From: Nelumbo lutea
Lineage: Eukaryota; Streptophyta; Magnoliopsida; Proteales; Nelumbonaceae
Assembly (NCBI GenBank): GCA_022828595.1
Contig: JAKGHH010000005.1
Span: forward strand, 67,017,655 to 67,081,654
Reading direction: 5' to 3'
Length of the DNA: 64,000 nt
Made by a program: the position numbers and the translations under genes. The stretch's first letter is position 1; each line of letters starts with the position of its first letter. Below, piece after piece: positions 1 through 13,527 of this stretch. The notes under the pieces were generated by a model that was not told the origin of the DNA, did not search any database, and was given only the letters and a program-made list of their open reading frames with translations.

Positions 1-115
1 TTGCAATATACATTTCAAAGGGAAACAGAACCAATTGCCAAAAAAATTTGATGCTTGCTTTGAACAAGAAAACAAGCCTTACAAACAAATTCAAATCTGG
101 CACCGGCAGACTGGC

Positions 116-140
116 ATCTCTCTCTCTCTCTCTCACACAC
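116..140. repeat. (TC)n-(AC)n microsatellite
   Basis: A run of TC dinucleotides passes into a short CA run. It lies just downstream of the stop codon of the receptor-kinase gene, where its 3' UTR would be on the minus strand. Confidence 0.8.
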
Positions 141-378
141 ATACAACCCATAATTGTACACCTAACATTTTGCTTGCGCCATACCGGCAATGCTCGTGAA
201 TGGTAATCACTCTCACAAAGTCACAGAGGAGCATTACGGCTATTGCAGCAGCGCGAAAGAATAGATCCGGATCCCCCTCGGTTTGAACTCATAAAATTGC
301 GGGGGATACAACGAGCAGGCAATCGACTCAAATGGAAGCCCGCAGTATTATTAACAAAGAATCACAAACCCATCTGTA

Positions 379-3300
379 TTAGTCTTCGTCTTGTCTCTCT
401 ATGTCATGCACAGCAGCCGGTTCAGGGAAGATCTCCTTCGACTGCCTCTTGAGAGAAGATGAGCGGTCAATCCCATTACCTTGCCCGCTTCCCTGAGAAC
501 CTGCTGTTCCCGACTGTTTTAAACCACTGCCCCCTTCCTTGCTGTTGCTGCTTGGAATGGCTGCAATATCTGATGAACTGTGACGCCAACTGCCAAAAAG
601 AGCTGCATTCCATGATCCCCTGGATGAAGTCGTTCTCAACCGTGCTGAGCTGGAGTTCTCATCTCTCACTACTTTCAAGGGGTTCTCTAATGCTTTAAGG
701 ATGTATCTCATGAGTGGGCGTTTGGAAGCCCTGGGATTCAAGCATGACTTAGCAACAATTGCCATAGCCCAGACTTCCTCCAACAGGTCTTCATCTACTA
801 TGAGAGATGGATCTACAATCTTTGTCACGAGTTCTTTCTCATAAATACTGATGTAATGTAGTGTTTGATCTAACCACTCTTTTGTAGTGGCATCGTCAGA
901 AGCGCTGATGCCCAGCTTACCCGTTACTAGTTCAAGTAAGACCTTCCCAAAGCAGTAGACATCATAAGAACAGCTTGCCAACGGTGAGCCTGACCATTTC
1001 CAATGAAAAGAAAGGGGATTAGGCACCAGTTTTAGTAGATGCAAGTACAACTACAAGGGAGAGTACCCGGTGCAAATGGGACTTACAAATTTGCAAGATC
1101 CTCACTCCCCCTAAATTTGCTGCCCAGGGCCCAGTTGATATTAAAATGAGTATAGATCCCAATCGTTTAGGGGTGCAAATGGACCAGATCATGATCCGAA
1201 CCTGAATCCTATTTTTTTGTTGGATTCAGATACCCCCATTAGATTTTCAGATTGGATGGAATAATGGGATCCAATTGAAAATCAGATCAAATTCGGATCA
1301 CCCTGATCTGAAAGAATCCGAGTCTGACCTATATATATATTAATGTATATGATGAATATAGTTGAAAAATACTTGTATTTTTTGTCTTTGTTTATATAAA
1401 CTGTTAATCTGTTATGCTTTTTTCTTTTAATAATTTATTTAAAATTTCAGAAATTAAATCAGATCGTATCAGATCTAGGATATGTGTTATTGGATTGGAT
1501 TCGGATATACTCTGATTCGAATCCAGTCTGATCCATTTGCATCCCTACAACAGTTGTACACAAGGTAACTAAATCAGCTAAGGTACCCATCCAGACTCTA
1601 GAAGATCTTGGAAATGTTCAACCAATTACATTTCTATTGGCCAGAGTCCACAATTTGTCAAGATTTATGGACTTCACCATATAGATTCTTGTGTTGGACA
1701 TGGTAAAAGATATGCAGACAATAAATGAAGCATTCACAGAGCATTTTTTAGAATCAATTAAATTGTACATACCTGAAGGGCTCTGTTCAGATGTCCTGCA
1801 TATGAAGAATAGAAAAATACAGTCAGAGAAAACATTATAAATATAAAGCAGTAAGCACCACATTAGCAAGAAGATATAATTTTCTAAGCAATTGAAACTT
1901 CTTTAGAACATAATCCATAATTAGCCTGAAGCAGTCTTTTCATCCCGCCATTGACCCGGATGGTCAAAATGTTCAAACCATCACCTGGCCATGATTCTGG
2001 GTCCGATTTACCCCTGGATTTTGACAAAAAAAACCATTGACTTGGTCAAAGACCATCCAACCTGAGTGGTTGAACTGATGACCTGCTCCACCCAGCCACA
2101 AGGTCACGGGCTACATACTACATACTAAAAACTTCTAGGTCACAGGTTATCCAATTGGGGTGATCTTTATATCATTTTGGGGCAACTTTTCGAGATTTAT
2201 GCATCCCAAGGCACCAAAGATGCCTTGCCCCACTATTTTTGCCAACCCCCCCTTTTGGCCTCACATCACAATTTTTAGTACTTTTTTAAGTAAAAAATAA
2301 AAAATAAACTAAACATAAAAATTGCATATACACACATATTATTTATTGTTGTGTCATGGTCTGACCTGTTTGACTCAGAGGCAAAAACAGTTCAGCCTCC
2401 AGGTCAGTTTTTAAAACACTGGTCTGAAGTACCATTTCATAGAACCAAATCAGCCAAAGCATTTGGGTGTATGATACTGGTGGTTTTATCCATAAAAATG
2501 TTTGGCCCGTTGACTTTTTGTCATTACAAGAGGGGGGAGGGGGTTGGCAGTGTGTCCAACAACTTGTGAAATCATAGTGGCATTTCTCATCCAATGGAAG
2601 AACTTCAACATGGTTGTGTAAGTCACTCCAAGTCAATGTTCTGAAAATTTGGGATGGCTTAGGTTTCACTTCTGCAGAACTTAGGAGCAGCAGCTGCAGA
2701 ATGTGACTTTCTATTGGTGTGACAGAAATTAAGTCCTCACTTCCATGGGCTATTCATTGAAGTATCTTAAAAGGATGGAATATGTAGTTTTAGGCCTAGA
2801 TATATAGAGAATGATGAAGTAGATAATTGCTTAATTTGTTTCTTTTTTGTTCTGCATAAAATAAATTAGCATAAAATACTAACTATACACTGTTCAGAGA
2901 TATGCACTGCTCTATTGCACGTCTGGTAAAAGTAAACTTCATTTATTTATTTATTCATTTTTTGGTAAATATAAACTTTACATTATCAAACTGTTTACAA
3001 TAGGATTTTATGGAATCCAGAGTTGAGAGACAAGACCAAAGAATAGACATGGAGCCAAGTTCCAAGGACAAGAAATGCTGTTTTCTGGATATGGAGTGTA
3101 GTATATGACACAAACCGTACTTGTGTAGCAAAGCCACAACACTGTATTAGGAGTTAGTTAAAGGGAAACTCATCAAAACCCAAAACCAGATTATAGATAG
3201 ACAGAACAATTGAAAACCATAAGTCCTCATACCAAGGATACGAACAAATGCAAAGTAGTCAAAGCTAACTCTAATCAAACTTAATTGAAATGTCAAAGAG

Positions 3301-6300
3301 AAGAGCTTAATATAAACTGTAAATGATTTACTGAATAATACTATTAATAGAGTACTTACTGAGGCAACCGAAGCAGCCGGGTGATCACATTTTGGTGAGT
3401 ATCCCCTTCTTGACTACAAGCCTCACTCAAGCTTCCAAGCCGCACCTCAAATTTATCATCAAGAAGAATACTGCTTGCTTGGACATCTCTACAACCACCA
3501 AAAAGGGGAAAAAAACTTAGCACTTGCATCAACTAGCCGAAATATTTTTCCAAGGCAAGATAATGCACACACTTCTCACCGTTATTTTATATAAGTCTGT
3601 TAGTAGTGGATACAGGTCATAAACCCAGACTTGGGATATCAACAAAACAAATTCAAATTCGTACAAACTTCCTACAAGATCCACATGGATATCCCTGGTG
3701 TCCCTTCACAAGTATTTTGGACTGTAAAGGTAGGGTGGAGGAATGCCTAACATCCAGATGGAGGAAGCACCTCCTTTCATGCAAGTGCAGATGTATGTGC
3801 AGTGGTAATTTGAAAGGGTATACAGGTTATTTGCATGAACCAAACAGACCCTAAATAAATAAAAATAATTTAACCTCATACCAGAATTAAGAAACGTCTT
3901 GAAAAGAATTACTGAGCAATGTTCAAGTGGGGGTCTCAATGTCTCATCTTTTCAATAGTTTAGACTCTCAAATGTTCACTACAGGTGATACCTGCTAGTC
4001 CAATCATCTAGAGAACTCTAGATGATCTAGGATTCTTAGACATGCCAATATTGTTTGGGGGTCCAAAAGGATCCTATTGTTCATCTCTTCAACCTATATT
4101 TATGGGAGAAGTTTTACACTTTCAAATCAAAATTCCTACCCATGTGTCTAACCAACTCCTTTTATGCAGGCAGTTAAAAAACAATTCAAAACTTGAACAG
4201 CCAATTTTAATACTACAGGAAAACATCACTATAAGTCGGGTTATAGTGGACAATAGGACAGTGGGATTGGGAAGGTGTTTGATCTATCTAATAATTGGTT
4301 TGGGTTGGTTATATTATCCCTCCACATAGTAGGAACTGATTTGGTTATAAAATTTTATTAAGCAAAAAGAAAACTTAAAAATCTATGACCTCCATTCTAC
4401 ATGTTATGCTCCACATAACTATGATTTACCCAAACTATTTACCTCATAAATTTTGGGTTTTATACACAAGGTTCTTTTGTTTACTGTTCAGGTTCAACTT
4501 TTGTAACTCTTCTAGGATTCTTAGAAATGGTTTCGATTCCAGAGTAACTAACTATTACATTCTTCGGTTTTAAGAGTTTAACTGGTATAACATGGATTGC
4601 ATTCTCATAATTCTAAATAAATTCCTTTTCTCTTCAACATAGCTTGTTCAAGAGTACTAACATCCAGCTTCGGCTGCAACTGTCAAATTTTTATTCTTAT
4701 CCAAGTTTCTGACCTAGCTTAGCTTAGATATACATGCATGTAATTGAATTCTTGTTAAAGTGATCTTACATATGCTTAACTTTGACCCTCCAAGAATTTT
4801 CACTGCTAATTTTGGCTTCGGAAATGTTTGCAAGCTTTTATATTCCTGTTCTTAAGATCATACATATACTTTAGCTTAAATTTCCAATAATCACCATAAG
4901 GGCATGGAAGTTCATACTCGATCTGCAAATTCATGCTTGGCATCATCAATTCCTTTCTTTAAAAACTATGTGAAAACTATAAAAAGGCTGACTATTAAAA
5001 ATAAACTAAAAGGGGTTGTCATCTAATGCTGGTTCCAAGCTATCCAGGGTCTATGGAGAGGTGGATTAGATTCAGACCTAACCCCTTCAGCATTTCCTTG
5101 AACAAACTGGCCATTCTTCTCATACTCAAATTGGGTGTTCTCACACTTGTCAGCCTGAGACTAATCAACAGTCAATACTATGTGATGAGAGCCCCAAAGT
5201 ATGGAGGAATATAGGGCTAATGTGGACTTAAGAAGGATGAACTTGAAACCAATCTGGAGTGCCCCCCATGGCCTCTTCTAGTGGATCCTTTGTTCTATAG
5301 CCCCAAGGCTGTTTACAACTAGTCATTTAAGAATGCTCAGATGTACTAGTATTAGCAGTGTCTCCCATAAAACCAAAAACTATTAAACTACTGCTTTTTT
5401 TTTTTGCTATGATACTAATGCTTGTATCAGCTCTTCTATTCTATCCAGATCAGCTAAAGCATCCCTTCAGTGTGGCATTAATGGGTTATATTCTATACAG
5501 AAGAAGCCTAACTGACCAAATTAAGAAACCATTTCCTTTTATGTGTGTATATATTCCATCCTGACCCTTATGACCTCCAAATATTCTTCTTTTCTCAAAT
5601 TTTCATTCACCTCTAAGGGACAAGAAAAGTTCAGATAAAAATAATGAGATTTCATATCGCTGTTATAAAATGTTGCATACTCACATTCAATTAGAATAAT
5701 TAAAACTAGCTCAAATTTGTGCTACAATAAATCAACAAAATAATCCTCAAGACATGCACAAAGTTCAGACAATGGTGAGAATAAAATACAGCTTTAGAAC
5801 TGTGTACATAGTCAAGGACCATTCTGAGGATAACAAGAAGGTCTTCCCCTTGTGATCCTTCACACATAGAAAGAACAAAAAACCAATTTATAAGATACAA
5901 ACAATCACCTGTGATACCATGAAATTAAGAACATTAGAATGCTTAAAGTATCTTTACAGCTGTGTTTGGTTTGAAAGAAAAGGAAGGGAAACCTATATAA
6001 AGTTTGTGAAGGTTTCCCTACCTTTCCCTACTTTTTCTTTCAAACCAAACATAGCCTACAGAAGCAAGCCATACCATAGTTTACTTGATACACAGTAACA
6101 GCATGAAAATAAAACCATTTTCAATTCCTTTGCTTTTTTCTGTAAAGACAAACAATGCCACTCTCAAGTGCAAAAGGTTTCCATTGCATAGTAACATACA
6201 CCGACTCACCAAGGCAGAAGATAGAGAATCATAAGGGTAGAAAAAGAGGCAAGGATGACAAAAGAATTGAAAAACAAGTTCTGAAATACCTGTGAACAAT

Positions 6301-8226
6301 AGGTGGAGTGCATTCGTGATGCAGATAAGATAGACCCTCTGCAGCTCCGGTTGCAATTTTCAGTCTTGTTATCCAATCCAAAGACTGTAAGCTGTCATCT
6401 TCAGAATTGGTTTTCCTGAACAGAGAACTGGACAAGTCCCCATTTGGCATATACTTGTAAACCAGAAGCTTCTCATTCTCATGCTCCAAGCAATGCCCCA
6501 AGAGGGGGACCAACCTGGTATGTGAAACCCTACTAAACAAATCCAACTCAACCATGTAAGAATCCTTTTTGAGTGAGCGCACATCAATCCTCTTGATGAC
6601 TATAGGAATTCCACCTTCTAGCATACCACGGCAGAGATTGCCTGAGTGACCATGTTTGATCATGTTTGAATCACTAAAATAACCTGTGGCCCGGAGCAGT
6701 TGCTCATATGTAAATTTTTCCCCTAGATTTGAAAAGTTAATAGAGACCCCAGCAGGTGGTGTGCTTCCTCCCGCGGGAACAGGCCCTACACCAATCCCTC
6801 TTTGAGCCACAACAGTCCTCTGACATGTTCGTAGGATCATGATTATCACAAACACCAAGAGCACAATAAAACCAAGACCACCAAACACTCCCGCCAATAT
6901 GTATTTCAACTGTTTGTTGCTCTTCTGCGATTGTCCTGACGGAGGAGGTTGGGCTAGATTTGGGACCCCAAAGTTATCAAAACTCAAGCCCCTTCTTGCA
7001 TAGAATGATCGACAGTCCTCCAAACTCCTCTGCTTCTCTACATTTTGAAGGCAATTGTCACGAAGAGAAACATTACGCAGAGTAGCTGGAACTTGGCCTT
7101 GGAAATAATTAGAGGACAAGTCAATAGAACTGAATCTCCCGATAAGAGAAGTCAGAGTTCCATAGAACTGATTCTGCGAAATATTGAACACTGCGGTTGT
7201 GGCATTAGCATTTGAACTGAGGCTGGAAATAATACCCGTGAAGTTATTATTGGAGATATCGAGGAAACGCAATTCTGGCCTTGACCACAAAAAATCAGGA
7301 AGAGAACCAGAGAAATTGTTGCCATTCAGGGCTAAATATTGCAGCTGAGTTAGACTGGAGAATAAATTTTCCGGCAACGTGCCTACTAGAAAATTGTTCC
7401 CAACCACCACTTTCTTCAGTCTCTTCAGTCCTTTCAAATCCGATGGAAACGACCCAGACAGAGAATTCGAGCTCAGATCAAGGTCAACCAGTTGAGAAAG
7501 GTCGCCGAGTTGGACGGGAATAGGAGAAGAAAGGCTATTGCTGGAAAGATTCAAAATTTGAAGGTTGGAGAGGGTGCCAAGGGCGGGGGGAATTGGCCCA
7601 GACAGGAAATTTGAAGAAAGGTCAAGGAAGGTAAGATTGACGAGAGAGGAGAACGACGAAGGGATGGGTCCAGTGAGCGAATTTTGCGAGAGCTCAAGAA
7701 CCGAAAGGCGCGATAACTGAACTAGGGTTGTAGGTATAATGCCGGCAAGCCTATTACCGGACAGATAGAGAGAACTGAGGGTGGTTAAATTTCCCAGTGA
7801 CGAAGGAATAGAGCCAATAATGGAACAAGATCGGAGATCAAGCACTTGGAGTGCTCCGAGACGTTGCCCGAACCAGTCGGGAATGGAGCCGGGAAGTAAG
7901 AAACCGGAGGCATTAAAAGTGGCCAAGAGGGTTAAGTTGGCGAGGGCATCGACGGAGAACTGGGGATTCTGACGACCAAGGCGGGTTCGTTTAAACCCCG
8001 AGATATTGATACCAACGACCCGGCCGTTCTGGCATTGAACACCTGCCCACTGTGAGCACGGGTCGACTTTCCTCGGCCAGTCCTTGCTCCTCAACCCTAA
8101 TGACGAGCGTAGGTTATATAGGGCAATCAGCTCGGTGCCGGAACTCAACGGCACCTTCTGCCCGAATGCTGACTGAAACAGTAAGAAAAGGATTGCAAAC
8201 TCTAGTATACTTCGCTGATCCGCCAT
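379..8226 (-). CDS. LRR receptor-like pseudokinase, 4 exons
   Basis: Predicted exons, in transcription order, are 8226-6290, 3488-3360, 1795-1773 and 989-379. All introns are GT-AG, the frame stays open, and the product is about 899 aa. It starts with a hydrophobic signal peptide (residues 1-22), followed by leucine-rich repeats (about 80-400), one transmembrane helix (about 442-465) and a C-terminal kinase-like domain (about 510-800) with a Ser-rich tail. It should be a plasma-membrane protein. The Val-x-Lys (VIKR) lysine and HRD are present, but the HRDxxxxN asparagine is Ser and the DFG position reads LGS, so catalysis is doubtful. From memory the closest match is the Arabidopsis At2g16250 type (LRR RLK subfamily, about 915 aa); its SYDVYCFGKVLLEL segment fits. 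Its ligand is unknown. Exon 3 is only 23 bp, but both flanking junctions keep frame. The ATG at 8226 directly precedes the signal peptide. Introns 1 and 3 contain transposon insertions. Confidence 0.9.
1168..1547. mobile_element. Non-autonomous hAT-like TIR element in RLK intron 3
   Basis: A 380-bp element starts TAGGGGTGCAAATGGACC and ends GATCCATTTGCATCCCTA, so the ends are inverted repeats. The flanking 8-mers CAATCGTT and CAACAGTT agree at 6 of 8 positions, which fits a decayed 8-bp hAT target duplication. The interior is repetitive (GGATCCAAT/CAGATC motifs) with a TA-rich centre and no ORF. It lies in the intron between the 23-bp exon and the last exon of the RLK gene. Confidence 0.65.
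1868..3359 (-). other. RLK intron 2, otherwise featureless
   Basis: This intronic sequence lies between exon 2 and the 23-bp exon 3. It is AT-rich with short poly-T and TTTA runs near 2275-2345 and 2940-2960. I see no conserved ORF, RNA gene or clear transposon ends. Confidence 0.6.
5959..6056. mobile_element. Short palindromic MITE in RLK intron 1
   Basis: The left end GCTGTGTTTGGTTTGAAAG mirrors the right end CTTTCAAACCAAACATAGCC, with a purine arm and a pyrimidine arm between them. TACA flanks both sides. The element is about 98 bp, has no coding capacity, and sits in the long first intron. The right-hand half of a related element is seen at 48128-48172. Confidence 0.65.
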
Positions 8227-9798
8227 TTTTACATATGATCAAGAGATTGCCAACAACGATGATGATGGTGAATAACAATTCTGCATCTCTGTGTTCTTCA
8301 TCTTTATCTCTTCCTTGTGCGTCCCATTACAAGCTACAAGTACATGTATCAGTGAATCTGTGTAAGAGTTTTAAGGATTTGGGGACTCTTGCTAACCAGG
8401 AATGCAGTTGTTTATCTATATCTGCATCCCCACTAAAATCTTTCTTACCTTAAAGCACAAGAGTTGATGCCGAATTTGTCACTCCTCATTAAACGCCGAT
8501 CCAGAATACACATAATGAATTAGAGGAAACTCAATCCTCTACTTTGATTCTCTCTTTTCATTTCTCGAATTATGCCCGTCACCCTACCTAATCTATCTCT
8601 GTCTCTCTCGCTCTCTCTTTCTTTGTTTGGTTGACGAAAGAGAAAGAAAGAGTATCAACCATAAAACAAATAATAGCAACCTCAAAATGGTAATAACAAT
8701 ATATAATAACAACTGAAGAGGAGGATTGGACTGGTTTATCTATCGCTCTTGGCTCTCTAGCGCAACCGCTTTTCCAGCTTCCAGGATAAGAATTAAGACG
8801 GAGAATGGCCTCATCTCATTTAAGCGCTGACATTAATGACAAAACTATTCCCAACCGCTTTGTTCCCGCTCTTTCTACTTTCTACTGTCGCCGGAGATGT
8901 AAAATCTGCCGTGGTGCAACTTGCGAGCTGCTGCCTGCTGGTCGGATGGTTGGAGGAGCGGCGGAGCGAGAGAAAAACAGGATTTGATCGGTGGTTGGTG
9001 CTGACAGGGAAGCGAGACCGGCGCCGATTCTTTAACCAGCGTTGACCTTCGTTAGTCCCGCTCGAACCAGCTAACTAGCCCAGGAAAAAAGGTTGAGCCT
9101 CTCTTTACTAAAACTGAATACTACTAGTATTCTTTTCTTTTTTGTTTGTGTACTCTGTAGACTCTGCAGTGGTTTTAATTTTTCTATTAATAGAGAGAAG
9201 AAGGGAGATCAGAGATCAGATCACACACCTAACGATTAACCAAACCTCTCTCCCCTTCTCAGAGATCAGATGATTCGAATCGTAACAGGCTAACAGCTTT
9301 CTTTTCTCTTTGCAATAAAGTGAAAAGTACTACTCCAACAAAACCAATTATTCCGGAAAGTTACTAAAAGGCCCTTGTCATTTCCTCGCATCTGCTCAAA
9401 TTACAAAATTGACCTGTCCCCCCGTCATCCAGATCTGTCATATCGTGATTAGTTTTTTTTTTTTAAATTAATCAACCCCTCAATAATTATAGTGTTCCGG
9501 TTCTGGTCACTGGTCAGGCCACTAGGCCAGAGTAATTGTTACGGTGAATGGGCTGGTGGGCCCAATTCTTCTTCCATTTCACAGTCATTGTGATGTGGAT
9601 AGCCTGTAAAGGCTGTAACTGGAAGGTGCATTCTGGTTTCTGAACCAACTACGAGGCCCATTAATTTATTGTTATATATTTTTTTAATGGTAGTCTGCAT
9701 ATAATTATATAGCAGTTTTTTAAGTGAATTTAATAAAACAATTATTGGGAGTGAGTTGGATTTCTGAGCGGCAATTTAGTAATTTGGCAAAGAATTAC
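8227..9798 (-). other. RLK upstream region, no gene seen
   Basis: This is the sequence 5' of the RLK start codon. It contains a CT-rich tract at about 8597-8632 facing a GA-rich tract (8637-8655), giving a possible small hairpin, and a second pyrimidine-rich area near 9240-9310. Short ORFs here show no family resemblance. The promoter and 5' UTR of the RLK should lie in the first several hundred bases, but I cannot place a convincing TATA box. Confidence 0.5.
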
Positions 9799-9799
9799 A

Positions 9800-10110
9800 G
9801 GCCCCGTTTGGCATGTTTTTTCGTGTGATCGGGCAGATTGTGCTATAGTCTTTTTCAGTTTGATTCCTGATAAATTTATACACCAAAAGTCAGTGTGTCA
9901 AAAATACACAATAAATTCATTTTGAATTGATTTTGGAAAGCTCTAAATATAGTTTTTTGAGTTTTTTTCATATTATTTTTATACAAAAAGATACAAAAAG
10001 ATTTACAAAAAAAACTGTAATAATTAAATTAACTTTAGATTATTTAGCTCTTCATGAAAAAGTTCAATATATCTTTTGACTAACAAAAAAAAACTTGTCA
10101 AACGCGCTCT
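9800..10110. mobile_element. Candidate MITE
   Basis: The left end GGCCCCGTTTGGCATG and the inverted right end AGAGCGCGTTTGACAAG share the plant MITE-like core CGTTTG.CA.G. The interior is about 310 bp, AT-rich and non-coding. I could not define a clean target duplication, so the exact borders are uncertain. Confidence 0.4.
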
Positions 10111-11475
10111 TAGTCTATCTTAAAAAAGGCGAGTAGAACTTGTTAGGTGTTTTTTTAGGCGTTCGGTTCAATTGAGTCAAACCTTATTACTTGGTCAAAT
10201 TATCTATCAGCGTTTCTTCCAAAGCCAACGTAGCAGCAACAACGATAATAACTGGGATGATGTGGCGCAATACCCAACGCGTAATCCGACGTGGACGCCC
10301 GCCTCCGCGTCGAGCTTTTCATGTCTGACAACACCCCAGTTTCTGCTTACGTGTATCGATTGTCTTCTCCAGATGTCTTTCTTTGGGAAAGTCATCATTC
10401 TCTGGTGTAGACGTCACTACAGCTTCCCACTCTTCCACATAGTCTGCGATTGGTATATCCGCTCAACGTTCGTCTTTGAAAAGTTTAAACAAGGTACCCG
10501 CATCCGTGAACCATAATGGGCTCAAAAAGTTTAAGCCCATATTACGTACTTAATATCCATCGTGCCATTAAATTAAAATATGTAGGGGTTGGCCCACTAA
10601 GATAGAACCGTTGGATTAGAACTGCTGATCCCTATGATTGCATCAGTGATATATATCTTTCCAAGGCCGGGCATAGGACAGATTGGTTGGGGATTGGAGA
10701 TGAAATGGGGCCTCATTCAATGAACGGTTTACATCGGCCACCATCATCTCTAGTTCTCTACTCATGGCAGAAATAGGGTTATTCGGCACATAATGTTATA
10801 GCTTGTACATACTACACGGTGTGACAGAAGTCTGTACCAACAGAATTCCAAGCTTGTTTTTGTTTCAGACCAAGACTGATTACTGAAGGACTTGTACAAG
10901 TGGTCAGAAGATTGAGGCCCACAATTGAATGGGTGCCCCACCAGGGTTTTGTGGGCCAAAGATGTACTTAACTGGGCCTCATTGTCTTTTACTATTATGC
11001 CTTCGCATGGATATACTATAGTGAAAGAGGTTTTTTTATTATTTATTTTTATTTTATTCCTTCTTTGGAGTAAATAAATATTACCAATCTGATATTCCTA
11101 TGGTTTTCAAACCTGTCTTACGTGCAGAGTGCCGTCACCCTTACACAAAATTACAATATTTTTTTATTTATAAAGATTTTTCGTGTTACAAATCTACAAG
11201 CAAAGGGTAGTCAAGATCATATCTCTGTATCAAGGATATGTCCAAAAAGCAAGGTGTTCCATCTCCAAAAAGAAAAATAATTAAAAAAAGAGGAAAGATT
11301 AAAGAGGTCCTTAAATCCATACGTTCATATATAATTAACTAAAATCCAGGGGTAGATGAATTAGAGAGTAACTACCAAATGACTAATGTCCATGGGTAGA
11401 TGAATTAGACCCCATTTTCACCAAATACCACTTTATTTTTCATGGTGTGTCGATTTCATTGTTTTTCATCAAAAC
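10111..11475. other. Intergenic DNA, no supported gene
   Basis: The longest open stretch is a 114-codon plus-strand ORF at 10172-10516. It has no recognisable domain and overlaps an equally unconvincing minus-strand ORF, so I do not call it. The remainder is AT-rich with poly-T and poly-A runs. Confidence 0.5.
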
Positions 11476-12085
11476 CAATGTTTTAAGACTCGGCCCGATC
11501 GGAAACCGGTGACCTTTTCGAGTTCTGGTTAAATGACTGTTTTTGCAGATCGGACGGGCAAACCACCCAGTTAATCAGTAAAACTGGGAAAAAAAATTCG
11601 GTCCTTTTAAATTGTATGCATGGTTTGAAAAATTGACTTAAAAATGGAGTCGTTCTCCTAATTAGTTTTCGGATCAACGGTTTGATCATCATGTTCGAAT
11701 GAACGGTTTATTCTGATAATAAAAATTAAAAAATAATAAAATAGCAAAAAATTATTGAATGGATCAATAAATTGATGATTCAACTGTCTGAACCAATAAA
11801 TTATTGATTGATTCAATGATTTTTTACCGGAAACCTGGTTTGAAGTAAAACAGAACCGATTACCTAGACAGTTCCCAAGCCAAATGATTCAACCATCTGA
11901 CTCAACGGCCACTCAAAAACCATAATCGTATTGTACTACAATCACTTTTGACAGTGGATGATGAATCTATGTCTCCTTATTTTTGGCTTTAAATGATGAT
12001 CGTACCTAAGGAGCCAAAGTTCTTTCGTAAAACGAGAACCTAGAGAGCATTCCAATTTTACTCCGGTCCTAGTCTTAAAACACTG
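11476..12085. mobile_element. Candidate TIR element, about 610 bp
   Basis: CAATGTTTTAAGACT at 11476-11490 is repeated inverted at 12071-12085 with one mismatch. The interior holds repeated words (CCGGTTTCC-like, AATAAATTGATGATT-like) in both orientations and has no ORF. The class is unclear; a MULE-like or hAT-like non-autonomous element is possible. Confidence 0.5.
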
Positions 12086-13527
12086 ATCCAAACAACAGCA
12101 TAAACTCAAGGCTTATTATAGTGTAATCAACGTAATGAATTAGGGTCGTTTTCATGTAGTTCTCAACATGGAAAAAGAAGAGAAAACTTTTCCAAAGCCT
12201 AGCTTGCCGACCAGTAAGGTTTGATATTTCAAACTCAAGCTATCGGTCTGGTAAGACTAATACTGGTTTGAAGACTGTGATGGCTAATGATGCGATGCGT
12301 GAAACGTGGTTGTAGGCTTGTTAATGTCTGTAGCATCCATGGTTACGTTGTTTGTCTCACAGAGCCAAGGTGATGGTAGATAGAGATTTCTGTTTTCTTT
12401 TTGGGAAATTGGTTCAATGACGCTGAATTCAGAGCAAGAAATTGTATTTGCCCTGAGTGATGAGTTCTTCCCTATGTGGGAAAATCATATCCAGGAGAGG
12501 CCTTATTTCTCACCTACCATTTTCTCATTGTTCATTTGTCCAGTAACCCAGATGAGATATTTCTCACCTACTTTTGGGTGGTGGCCAAAAAGCAAAATTT
12601 TGTTTTCCTAAATTGTATTGCTTTTTGATGATGCAGCAGCTATTTGAAAAGGCGAAACCATACACATTAACGAGCACCCCTTAGTTTATATTAAGACTGT
12701 TTTTCATTTAAAGAATTTATTTATTTATTTGGTGGTGGGGAGAGACTCTCAAACTCATTCTACGAATAAAATTTGCTAAATCCGACCAAAGCAAGCAGTT
12801 TTGCTCCATAATCTGACTTTACCTTGTGGTAAGTTTAAGTGTTTAACCCAATAACCAATGTGGTCGCACTAATTCAATGAGGGAATCAATATACAAATCT
12901 GACAGCCACAATCCAACTTACACTGCAATCAAGGGTTAGAATAAAGAGAGGATCAGAGGAGAGGTTAGGTTGTATTTTATGGTTTGTGTCTAATCAAAGT
13001 ATGATTGCAGAAGAAAATTAGGGAAAAAAAAAAAAAGAAATTGACAATTGACCACTTGGATATTCTGGTGGGTCTGAATTTCAAGTAGTCAAGCAGAAAT
13101 GTTGGATCAAGACAGCCTTTTATGCTTTTAGTACTACAAGCCCACATTCAATTCTTTTAGACACCCAATATAAAGATAATTTAATTAATCAATTAAATAA
13201 AAGGAAAATTCAGTTTATCAGATTCAATTACTACTACTTTGGGCCTACAATGTTGAAATTATTAGGTTGTTTATTACTAATAATGAGTTATAATAAAAAT
13301 ATGGTCACTTTTAATTCTAGTGATTGACACCATATTGTAATCTTACATGTTGAGACTCATATCCAACTAAATATATTTTAATATCACTATAGGCAGGTTT
13401 CAGATGGATGCATGCTGTGTATACTATGAGTTATTTCAGGCTTATAGAAAAACTTAAAAAACTCCAATTCTAAAATGTGTGGTTGTAAAGTTAAATGAAG
13501 AAAAACTCTGACCTTATTGTATCATAG
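12086..13527. other. Intergenic DNA, nothing recognised
   Basis: AT-rich sequence with only short ORFs on both strands. No RNA gene signal, tandem repeat or transposon terminus was seen. Confidence 0.5.

Noticed and set aside
2343..2669. 108-codon minus-strand ORF in RLK intron 2
   Set aside because: It has no recognisable domain and no link to the flanking exons, whose frame is complete without it.
6229..6289. Extension of RLK exon 1 to the downstream stop (665-aa product)
   Set aside because: The frame beyond VHR loses kinase similarity, while a donor at 6290/6289 and an exon at 3488 continue it as VHRDVQASSILLD.
10172..10516. 114-codon ORF as a gene
   Set aside because: No domain, no homologous wording, no splice context, and an overlapping ORF on the other strand.
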